Assembly (NCBI GenBank): GCA_024220525.1
Contig: JAMYWO010000167.1
Coordinates: forward strand, 27,613 to 91,612
Direction: 5' to 3'
Source: Cochliopodium minus
Taxonomy: Eukaryota > Discosea > Himatismenida > Cochliopodiidae
Length of the DNA: 64,000 bases
Both the position numbers and the translations under genes were made by a program. Of this stretch, positions 54,930-64,000 are shown piece by piece. The notes beneath the pieces are model-generated. The model saw only the letters and a list, made by a program, of their open reading frames with translations, did no database searches and was not told the DNA's origin. How positions within the stretch are numbered: position 1 is the stretch's first letter; the number at the start of each line of letters is the position of its first letter.

Positions 54930-55016
54930 TTGAAATAATCAAAGGAGGTATGAGAAATCTATTTTTTTTATATTTATAATTTTTAATGCAATCAATTTTA
55001 TTGCTTTTCAAAAATT

Positions 55017-56406
55017 TTATTTGTTTGTGTAGACTTGACAGGAACGGGCGAGCTCTGAACAAAATAAAAAAGAGTTGTTTTGGAACAACATAGGGAAAGC
55101 AGTGTTGTTGACAGTCCAGAGAAGAGCTTTTAAAAAAATAAATTTGTGTAAAAAAAATTTAAAAAAAATTTACATCCACTATCAAGATCGACAGCATTTC
55201 CACCGTAATAAAGGGCATTGTCGGGGATCGAAATAACAGTTCTAAAATAAAAGTTTGGAGTGGAGATTTTCCAATTTATTGCGTTGTTAGAGGGATTCAC
55301 TGAAACGATTTGAGAAGAATAAGAAAGAATCAAATTGTCCCCCCTGGCTGAAGTGATGAATGTGGGTACTTGAGTAGTGTTCCAAACGAAATTTCCAGTG
55401 TTGACATCAAGACCGAACAAAAACTTTGTTGTTAAGTTTAAACACATTTGAAAAATGTAGAACTTTCCTGTTAACAAAGGCCATGGTGTTGCTACCATAG
55501 CATAATTGGGGTAGTCTTTTCGAATTATTGTTTTTCCATTGGTAGCGTTGATGGACATAAAGTAGGAAATGCTATTATTTTTTTTAATTAATTAATTTAA
55601 AAGTAAATAAAAGAACAAACTCACCAAAAATTTGCATTTGGGAAATCATTGTATGAAAAATATATGGTGTCTTCTTTTGTGTTCATCAAAATATTGGAAG
55701 CAGTGAAAAAATTCCCCAAGGTATTTATTTCCCAATTGATTTTTCCATTAATTCCATTTACACTTAGAACTCTTAATTGGCCATTATTCACAGCACTAGG
55801 ATTGAAAGCCACATAAACATTCTAAAATGAAACACTTTTTATTTTGATATTTAAAAAATTAAAATTGTACTTGGTTTGTGTCGACAATGATATTGTTAAA
55901 AACATACAAATTGAGTTTAGTATCCTTGGAAAGTATTATTTCCCATTGTTTGGTATAATTGCTTGTTGAGAAAGCGAACATTTTATTTGTAGATACTTGA
56001 TCGTATATTGTTTGCACTAAAAATAGGGAGTCTTGACCCACTGCCAATAATTGGATGCTTGAAAAACTTTCAAATGATATGTTGGTTTTAACTAATAAAT
56101 TTGATTTTATTTTATTTGGAAAATAATTAATTTACTATTATAATTTTTATCATAAACCAGTATGCAATGATTTTGATTGTTTATATGAAATAAATGAAAC
56201 AAGAAATCTCCATTGTATCCAACAAGAGATCCGATAATATCATGGGGGAAGCTAATATTCCATTCTAAAATTTTTGGTGGATTTGATCCTCCACTGTATG
56301 GCACTGTCTTTGTGTTTTGGGCGTTGAAGAAATATGAAGGCCATCCAACATTTTGTGAGAAGGAAATAACAATGAATAGAGAAATATAAAAAAATATTTT
56401 TGTCAT
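55017..56406 (-). CDS. Secreted PQQ-type beta-propeller protein
   Basis: Five or more exons from ATG 56406 to a TAA at 55019-55017. The final exon, NNTAFPMLFQNNSFLFC through QVYTNK, follows an intron at about 55170-55134. A signal peptide is clear (MTKIFFYISLFIVISFSQ). Repeated blades read INGKINWEINTLGNFFTASN, LDVNTGNFVWNTTQ, SSQIVSVNPSNNAINWKIS and LFLVQTIYDQVSTNKMFAFS, the G-x-x-x-W-pattern of PQQ-like propellers. No PQQ-dehydrogenase catalytic motifs are seen, so it is probably a binding or adhesive extracellular protein. It ends with a Cys-containing tail (FCSELARSCQ). The ligand is unknown. Confidence 0.75.
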
Positions 56407-56576
56407 TTTTTTTAAAATTTATTTATTTGTGACCAATTGAATATAAAAGGGTTCCTTTTTTTAGATACAATGGAGTGCTTGTAAAATGGTTATTTAAGTG
56501 GAAATAACCTGGAATAATGATTCCTTCGCGGAGGAATTTTAATTTTTCCCATATAATTCAAATTTAACATTATTTA

Positions 56577-57627
56577 TAGGATATAAACGGCGTTGGGATA
56601 CTTTCTAACTGGTGGTAGTTACGCCTATGTGGCTGAGGAGGGTAAGGGAAATTGAATTGTACTTCTGCTTTATCACAAATTCTCAAGGTTTTGGTACACC
56701 TTTGATCAAATAAAAAAAAAAAATGAAAAATATTAACAAAATATCAAAAAATAACACCTTGAACAATAAATTATTAATGGGAAACGTTTATGCTGAATAT
56801 ATCAAGAAAAAAGGAAAGGGATATTATTATTTGAATGTAATTGGAAACAATATGAATATATCAAAGCATTCATTGATCAATACAGCTATCAAAAAACATC
56901 CAAGCTAAAATTCTAATTCCTCTCAAACTATGTCTCAATTAAGAAAGATCAAACAACACTCAAAAAACCATTAATGTCACCCCTGAGTTTGAGAGATCTA
57001 ACAGAACCAATCTCCTTCTTATTTTGCACTCTCAAAGAAATGGATGAAATAAATGAAAGATTCAACATGGGAATAGTTCAATTTATGCCAGAGTTAAAGA
57101 TAAGCGAAGAAATCAAAAAGTATACCTTTGAACAATCAGGAGCTCATATTGGAATCATTCATCATTATTACAGAAACATCTATCTTCATTTCAGAGATGC
57201 AAGGAGGTACATAACTGGAAGCATGGAGATAAATGATGGAGATATCCTTGAATACCTGAGATCATCTGATTTCACAATAGATCTTTCAACATATAGAGGA
57301 TTCAAAAATTATAAATACCTCACTAAAGATATTGAGGCAAGAAAGATTCTGATAGAACTATTTCATTCGGATGATGATCACTTTGTTACTGTTTCTCAAC
57401 AAAACACGATTATTTCAGAGAACAAATTAAAAAAGATTTCTTCTAAAAATAATGGAAACAAAAACAACTATTATTTCTCTGCGCTCCTGCCTTTTCTCTT
57501 TATTTTTGTTTTATATCTATTTTTGTTTGTTTGGAGATTCTCTTTATTACATTGTCATTTAGAAAAAAATCTTTTTTCAATAAAATTGTTTATTTATTCA
57601 AAAACTTATTTTTTTAAAATTTTTTAA
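56577..57627 (+). pseudogene. Probably degenerate gene, possibly AAA/STAND ATPase-related
   Basis: Three protein-like stretches occur in order but in different frames: LGYFLTGGSYAYVAEEGKGN (56594-56653, ending in TGA), NVYAEYIKKKGKGYYYLNVI (ORF from 56723), and the main open frame from 56974, MSPLSLRDLTEPISFLF through the end at 57627. Stop codons and frame changes separate them and no GT-AG introns explain these. The main frame contains EEIKKYTFEQSGAHIGIIHH, reminiscent of the C-terminal lid/winged-helix of AAA-type ATPases (TxGHPGLI). The last 70 residues include a membrane-like stretch (LLPFLFIFVLYLFLFVW). It may instead be a live gene with an undetected start after 56940. Local GC is higher than its surroundings at 56580-56700. 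Confidence 0.4.
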
Positions 57628-57634
57628 AAAGTTA

Positions 57635-60600
57635 TTATTTAGATGGATCAAGAGAGACCACCGAAATGATGCTGGAAATTTTTTCATATTTTTTCAACAA
57701 ATCTTGGGTACATTTAAAATGTCTTCCGTTGGTAATTAGGGCGAGTTTTTGATGATTAGAAATCCCTTTTATCTCAGCATTAAATGAAATGGAGAAGAAT
57801 TCAAATTTTAGTTTTTTATAGATTTCAATTAATTTGCTTTCAGATCTGGAAATACAAGAATCTTCCCCATCTGAAAGAAAAATTGCTCTGCAAGTGTATT
57901 GACTATCGTTTCTTTCTAGAACCTTGCCCATTTCAATGAAACATTTTTCAAAATTGGTTTTGACTCCCAAAGTGCGCACAAGTTGCAAGAAACTAAAGTT
58001 ATACCCAGTATTAGATTCCAAAGTTTCAACAATATCTTTATCCATTATGCTCTTTTTTTCGAGAATAGTCTTTGATTCTGAAGCAAATAAAATAATAGTG
58101 ATCAAATCATCAGGATGTTTCGACTTTCTATTGTTTATCATCTCTGAAAAAGAAGATAACACTTTTTTCCAATTTTTTCCATACATTGAACCAGAAAGAT
58201 CCATCAAAAATATTAAATGAAACTTATGGCAACAAGTCAAGAAATGGCCATCTGAACTCAATGTTCCTATTCTGTTAATTGGTTTTTCAAGTAAGGGTTG
58301 ATGAAAGATTGGTTCTTGGCAATACTCAATTTTTTTACAAACAGAACACCGTGCTCCACATTTTTCAAAGATCAAATTTTTTCCACAAGGATCTTTGAAA
58401 TTTACTCCAGACCAAAAATCTTTATGTGAGCACTCATCTTTTTCTTCGAAAATCTTTGAATGACGATTCTTCGATTCTTTGTCCTCATGATTGCAAGGAA
58501 CTAAATGAACATGACCTCTCCCAGAAGACAAACAAAAAGATTCACATGTTTCTGAAATTGCCCTTTCTCCAACTCTAAACTTTCTTAATCTTCCATTGCT
58601 ATTAAAATCAAATATTATTTGATCTGAAATAAATTTTTTTTTGATCGATCCATGCACGAGATCATGTTCTCCAGAATGACCATGTCCATTGGGATGTGCA
58701 CAATAAAAGTCGCAATTTGGACATTTTTCACTGCATTTGTGATTTAATTCACAACTGTGTTCACCTTTGTGACAAAAAAGACCTGGAGGAATTTTCTTGT
58801 TACATTTTTTAATGACTGACGTTTGAACTCCTCTAAAGTGATAAGTGAAAGTCTCCAATTCTCCAACAAAATCTAAATCTCCTCCTTGGACAATTTTAGA
58901 ATCACAAATTCCATCTTTATTTTCACAATCAAAACAACATTCGTGTTCTCCTTTATCGCAATGATGTATTTCTGATGGAAGATCTTCATTATGATAACTT
59001 AATTCAGGGAGATTATTCTCAATTCTATAATCTCTTGAAATACCTATGTATCCATGGAAATGATCATTTGAAGTACATTTGAAAGTACATCCTAATACTT
59101 GACAAAACTCTATGCAATGATCAAGTGAGCATTTGTGAATCTTATGATCAATTTTTGAATCTATCACACAAAGTTTCCTACACATTGGATTTGAGCATTT
59201 CAAATCACAGTTGTGTACTTCCGAAACACATTCGTGGTCATCTGAATGATTGATTTTTCTGGCACAAAATTTATTACAACCAGTTTTTATGTGTAGTCTG
59301 CAAAGTTCCTCGCATTTATGTTTACTTTTTCCACAATCATGTTCTCCTGAATGATGTAGCTCCAATCCACATTTTACGTTCGGACACACATCACAATTTA
59401 ATTTACACAGATGATCAGTTTTACAAGAATGAAGATTTCCATGATTTTGGACTTTGGCACAAGAAGAAAAGCATTTGGAACATTTTTCTTGACAAATTTC
59501 AAATTCTGAAACTAGTTCAGATGAGAGAACTCGAAATTTTTTGTGAATCAACATCGATTGTATCAATTTTTCTTCTTTTTTCAAGTTATCAATCGAAAAT
59601 TGGATCCATTGTTGAACTCTTTTTAGTCTGTTTTTAACAACCAAAATCAGGAATGCATTCATATCTTTAGAAAAGTCTTTATCTTCAACATCAAATCCAA
59701 AATTTCTAAACAAAAGAGAAAAATCTTCTTCGAAATCTTCATTTTTCTTCAAAATATTTTCTTCCACTATTTTCAGTTTAATTTCTGAATCAACATAAAT
59801 GATATTCTTTCCATTAAATTCACACTCAATGTTATCCTTTAAATCATTTTCTTTCAAAGTTTCGATCGAAAAAACACTAAGTGACAATTCAGAAAGTTTT
59901 CCATATGCAACAGCTTTTTCAATATTCAAACACAATTTTTTATCCATCAACTCAATCGAATGTTCATCTAATTCCCAATCATGCAAAGAAATCTTCGATA
60001 AAAGTAAGGAGAGAAATTCTTTAAACTCTTGTCCATTATTGAAAATAGGATTGATCTTGTCAATGTATTTTTCAGAGAATAATTGGATATTTCGATAAAA
60101 TTTTTTGTTGAGAGAGGGAAAGGCGACATGTGACAGCTTACCAGAATAAAGTTGGTTAAAAAAATTGTCACTTTTATATTTTTCAGTTATTTGTATCGTT
60201 TTTTCTTGGAACTCTTTTATCACCTCATTACCTTCTCCAGGTACATCTTTTATGGTAGTTATAAAACTTCCCTTGAACAACCTGTCATTATTTCCCTTTT
60301 GAATGTATTTAACAGACTGTTGGAAACTGTTGAACAAAATTTCTAAATCACTTTCAAAGCGTATTTCAGATTTAAAAATGGTCAAATTGCTCACTGCTGC
60401 ATTTAAAATGCAAAGATAAGAATCTTCTTTCAAATGTCTTTCAATAGAGCCAATTCCCTCAAAATCGAGAATGATAAAAAGCTTATTTTGAAAAATCCTC
60501 ATACTCATCCAACATCCATCAGTACACCTCATCCCAGAAATTCCAAAAGAAGTACCAAAAAGGTGATTATGAAAATAACTTTTCCCTGTGGATTGCTTTC

Positions 60601-63417
60601 CCATCGTGGATATTATTACGATTTCTCCTTTCCACACTTTTAAAATGAGTTCATATAATCCAAAAGAAATAACTTTGGAGATGTCAATAGTATCTTGACC
60701 TTCGGTAGATAGCCCAAATTTCAGATTGACACCATCTTTCATCAAAATCAATTGGTTTCCGTTTACACTCGCAATTTGAATTGGTAGAGAACAAAACAGT
60801 TCTTCTAACCACTTTCCAAATATTATTTCTTTTTTCAGAAGCTTTTCAAAATTTTCAGGTTTGTCCTTCTTGAAAACGGTGTATTTAAACTTTACAAAAT
60901 TTGGAAATTCCTTTCCATAATCAGAGCTGAGATTTATATTTGTGTCTTTCATAAAGTTTTTCATTTTTTTCTTGAATTCATCATCTTCATTCATTGACAA
61001 GATTTCAATTTCAATTTTTTTTTTTTTTTGGTAAGGAGACTTGAGTGAAAACTTTTCAAAAAATTGTACTAGAGAATTCAGGATGTGAAAATCTTTTTGA
61101 CTCTCATTGGAATAAGAACTAGTGATTTGAAATCCTTGTTCACTCTTTGAAAAGATCGAAAACTTTGAAATTGTAACTTGTTTGTCATTCCTTACACTTA
61201 ATAATTGGTTTTGGAAACTCCCATAGGAAATTGCAAGAGTTTTGTTCAAATTATAGTTATTCACTTCATAGTGATCAAAGACGAGACCAAGATTTCCAAA
61301 TTTAATAATTTCCAAATCAGAAGTAAACAAAGAAAGAAATTTGTAAGTTTCAGTTATCAAAAATAAAACTCCTTTGTTACTAAAAACGTGGAGAATTTTG
61401 TTTTCCAACTTCTTGTGAGAACAAAACTGTTTGTTTTCATAATCAAACAATTTCAACAAATCACCTTCGAAAATCGCCACAAGAGAAGTGTTTTTTACAA
61501 AGTGATAGAAGGTAGTTTGAGAAAACTTCAATTCAAAATTTGGGATGTAATTGGGATGGTAAACCCTGAATTCGTTTTCAAAGTTGTATTGGAATAGTTT
61601 GCTATTACCTTTATCACAAGTTACAATGAGAAGTGTTTTTTTATCAAAACAATATTCCGCTGAAAGAATTTGGAAATTAAAGTTGTTCAAAGCCTTTGTT
61701 TCACTCTTGTCATTTATGAAGATATTACTCTTTGAGTCTACTTCAGTGATGTAAAGAAGAATTTTTGGTTTCACTATCCATGCATGCGTAATACTTTGGT
61801 TCACATCAATTGAAAAATCAATGTTTTCGTGATCTACTGGTTTCGGAATTATCAATTCTTCAGCCAATGCAGTGTCTATTTTGGGAGGGAGATAGCATAA
61901 AACTCTATAACTCTTTTTTTTGAGATTAGAGACAGGTATGTAGGTCATGTGGATATTCTTTCCCGAAAAGAAAAAATGATGTGCAGTTCTTATAGTGGTG
62001 ATGCTCTTTATGTGAAAAGTGATGTCGTGTTTTGATTTTGGGAGATAGTTTTGGTAAAGATTAATTTTTTGAAATTGTCTTTCGATTGAAGAATAATTAT
62101 TCAAGAAAATTTTAAAACAAGATTTCTCATATTCTTCAAAAAACTTGAATTCAATCTTACTCGTCTTATTATTTGTTGCATGCAATATTAATTTTTTTTG
62201 AACTTCAGAATTGTAATAAGAAGACATGTTATCAATAATCCCATCATAATAATCAATCACATAGGAAGAAAAGTTATTGTTGTAAATTTTCGATTTTTTC
62301 AAATAATCATAAAAGAAGTATGTCTCAGAGAAAGGAGGGATTTGATTTTTTCGAAATAATTTTGGTATTTCTTTTTCTTTTCAACATCAATATTAATTCC
62401 CTCTTTACTAATATTTGAGGAAATATCCACAAGATAATAATGAAAACTATTTTTCATCAGTTCTTCATAGGGAATATAATCTCTTTTGTTTATATCTTCT
62501 TTGTATTTCAAATACTTGTTATAATTATCTTTGTCAAGAATTAATTCCAAAAAAAGATCAATTTGATCATCATTTTCTTGAATAGAGTCTATATTTATTA
62601 TATATTTTGACATATTTCCGCCAATCTATTTCTCATTTCTTCAATGTTTAAATCTATGTACATTTTCCAGTTTGTATTTTGTTTCATTTGCTTATTTTCA
62701 TTCTCCGTACAAACACCAAAGCCAGAATAACCAGGAACAATGATAAACTTTTTGACATCGAATTCAAAGGTATGGTGTTGATTTGAAAAGATTATTTCAT
62801 TCTTATCAATTGATTTGTTTGTCATTATATTATCCACTGAATTCAAATCCTCTTTTTCCATTTTGCTTGGTATTCCATGTGTTAATATTTTGATATCTGT
62901 GCACAATCTGCTATATATTTTCATTATTGTTGCCAAGGAGGATATTTTATTTTCATTCAATTCAAGTGATTTATCCCAATGAACCACAAAATAGCAATTA
63001 TCAGATGTGATGATATACACCCCCACATCTTTATTCATCAATTCATTGCATGCAATATTATTGTATTGAAAATATTTAATGATACTTTCATAGTCTCCAA
63101 CTATTCCAATGCATCTCTTCATATTCTTCTTATCGAGCAGTGGAAACTGAACAATATTTTCTTCCAAATAACATGAATTTTTTTCGACTGATTCAATAAA
63201 TTTGAAAATTTCTTCTTGATTGGCTTTGAATTTTTCCACATAATGGGATAATTGTTGATCAACAACTATATTGAAAAGAATAAAGATTTTTGGTTCCAAT
63301 ATCCCATCTTTATTATTGCTGATCACTTAATTTCAATAAATTAAGAAATTTATTAAAGAAATTTAATATAATTTTACCCAAATGTTCATCTTGCATGTGT
63401 TCTTTCAGTTCTTTCAT
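57635..63417 (-). CDS. Giant GTPase (VLIG/GBP-like) with Cys/His-rich repeats and C-terminal VWA domain
   Basis: The first exon is MKELKEHMQDEHL from ATG 63417; the rest is three overlapping frames (63326-62598, 62613-62299, 62302-57635) that read as one protein of about 1900 residues. The frame breaks are at about 62600 (a 23-nt GT-AG intron would fix it) and at an A-run near 62350. The GTPase core has MGKQSTGKSYFHNHLFG (P-loop, about 60575-60604), GMRCTDGCW (switch I Thr), ILDFEGIGS (G3) and TTIKD (G4 TxxD), as in VLIG/GBP-type GTPases. About 400 residues of Cys/His repeats follow (58300-59560; for example LHHSGEHDC, CAHPNGHGHSGEH). The VWA domain has FLMDLSGSMYG (MIDAS DxSxS) and LSDGEDSC. 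The N-terminal 600 residues look beta-propeller-like. Its function is unknown; its vertebrate relatives are interferon-inducible. Confidence 0.82.
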
Positions 63418-63594
63418 TTCCTTTTTTTTTTTTTTTAAAGAAGATTTTCATTTTTTTTAAAGAAGATTTTTGTTAAATGTTATGAATAATTAACTCTTCA
63501 CTTTTCTTTCAACAAAAAAATAAAGAATTAATTTCCAAAATTCTTTTAATGAAAAATATAAAAAAAAAAAAGAAGAAGGGTGTGGGAAATAATT

Positions 63595-64000
63595 TCATTT
63601 CCAAATAAGAATAGAATTATCAGAACTGGCAGAATAAATGACACCACCAGAAACGCAAACTGCTTCAACTTTACAAATATGTCCAGTCAAAGTTTGGATT
63701 GGTCTGTCCAAGTTCCAGATCTTTACAGTGTTGTCGTAGCTCCCACTAAAAAAATATTGATCCTCTAAGCAAACCATGTAAACAGTGCCTATACTGATCC
63801 GAAAAGTTCTCTTTCACATTCTGATCTCCTAAGGTCCCACACTTGAATCATATTTTCATATGATGCACTAAAAAGCAAAAATCTATTGCAAAATAAAAGT
63901 ATTCTTTAGTGTTACATTTCAACTTTATAATTTAAATTTATTTCGATTATTTTAATTTATTTTCACACGATTTTTTTTTTATTTAAATTATTTTAAATTT
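63595..64000 (-). CDS. WD40-repeat protein, 3' part only
   Basis: The gene enters from the right edge. The last exon reads YMVCLEDQYFFSGSYDNTVK then IWNLDRPIQTLTGHICKVEA and ends SASSDNSILIWK. An exon at about 63890-63790 reads FSASYENMIQVWDLRRSECE. These are classical WD40 blades of the SGSYDxTVKIW type, like TRAF7 or F-box WD40 proteins. Between these two stretches the frame changes (about 63790-63810) without a splice site, so there is a sequencing indel or a real break. The same 77 bases as at 28380-28456 end the window. Only two blades are visible, so subfamily and function cannot be given. Confidence 0.8.

Noticed and set aside
56500-56710. Possible structured non-coding RNA (hairpin ATTCCTTCGCGGAGGAAT, higher GC)
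   Set aside because: No tRNA boxes or snRNA Sm-site pattern fits, and part of it translates to a protein-like segment, so a gene remnant is more likely.
1-64000. tRNA, rRNA, CRISPR, transposase or integrase genes
   Set aside because: Looked for characteristic motifs and saw none; no terminal inverted repeats with coding content either.

Overview
This is AT-rich nuclear DNA (roughly 70-75% A+T) from a free-living protist. Genes are densely packed on both strands. Most are interrupted by short GT-AG introns of about 50-100 nt. Proteins carry Asn, Lys and Ser homopolymer stretches. TAA and TGA are both used as stops, and no reassigned code is needed. The gene content (ATM kinase, SLC35F5-like carrier, MGAT1, WDR77/MEP50, PinX1, CLU-domain protein, RhoGEF, small GTPase, animal-type haem peroxidases, membrane-bound bZIP, very large GTPase with VWA domain) fits an amoeboid protist, most likely Amoebozoa. 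That placement is inference and no species is claimed. The sequence comes from a draft assembly: two single-N gaps (28379 and 29766) bracket a 1.4-kb block, and several genes show frame breaks, most of them at homopolymers.

Layout. 1-10.4 kb: partial tyrosine phosphatase (-), an unknown protein, MGAT1, a Csm1/Pcs1-like kinetochore protein behind a perfect E2F palindrome, an EEP-fold nuclease/phosphatase, and a RhoGEF with C1, PH and B-box-like parts. 10.4-24 kb: a conserved uncharacterised protein (-), a long Ser/Lys repeat protein (-) with an E2F-like site upstream, WDR77/MEP50, PRPP synthetase, serine hydroxymethyltransferase (-), an Atox1-like copper chaperone (-), an SLC35F5-like transporter, a Trp-module protein (-) and PinX1. 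24-31.5 kb: a CLU-domain protein cut off at the first gap, the gap-flanked block, and an unknown four-exon gene (-). 31.6-38.5 kb: a Rab-like GTPase (-), a CaMKK-like kinase with unusual motifs, a coiled-coil/Ig-like/SH3 protein (-), and a transmembrane bZIP resembling ATF6 and plant bZIP28. 38.6-48.1 kb: ATM/Tel1. 48.3-52.5 kb: a tandem pair of almost identical membrane-anchored haem peroxidases. 52.6-64 kb: a coiled-coil protein (-), a secreted beta-propeller protein (-), a probably degenerate gene, a giant VLIG/GBP-type GTPase with a Cys/His-rich region and a VWA domain (-), and the 3' end of a WD40 gene (-).

Genes are individually transcribed and there is no operon logic. Functional themes that recur are chromosome maintenance and the cell cycle (ATM, Csm1-like, PinX1, two E2F-type sites), one-carbon and nucleotide metabolism (SHMT next to PRPP synthetase), secretory-pathway functions (MGAT1, SLC35F5-like, bZIP) and signalling (PTP, RhoGEF, Rab, kinase). 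The most unusual genes are the giant GTPase/VWA protein, the mosaic peroxidase pair, the alternating-repeat Ser/Lys protein and the bZIP with a candidate site-1 protease motif.
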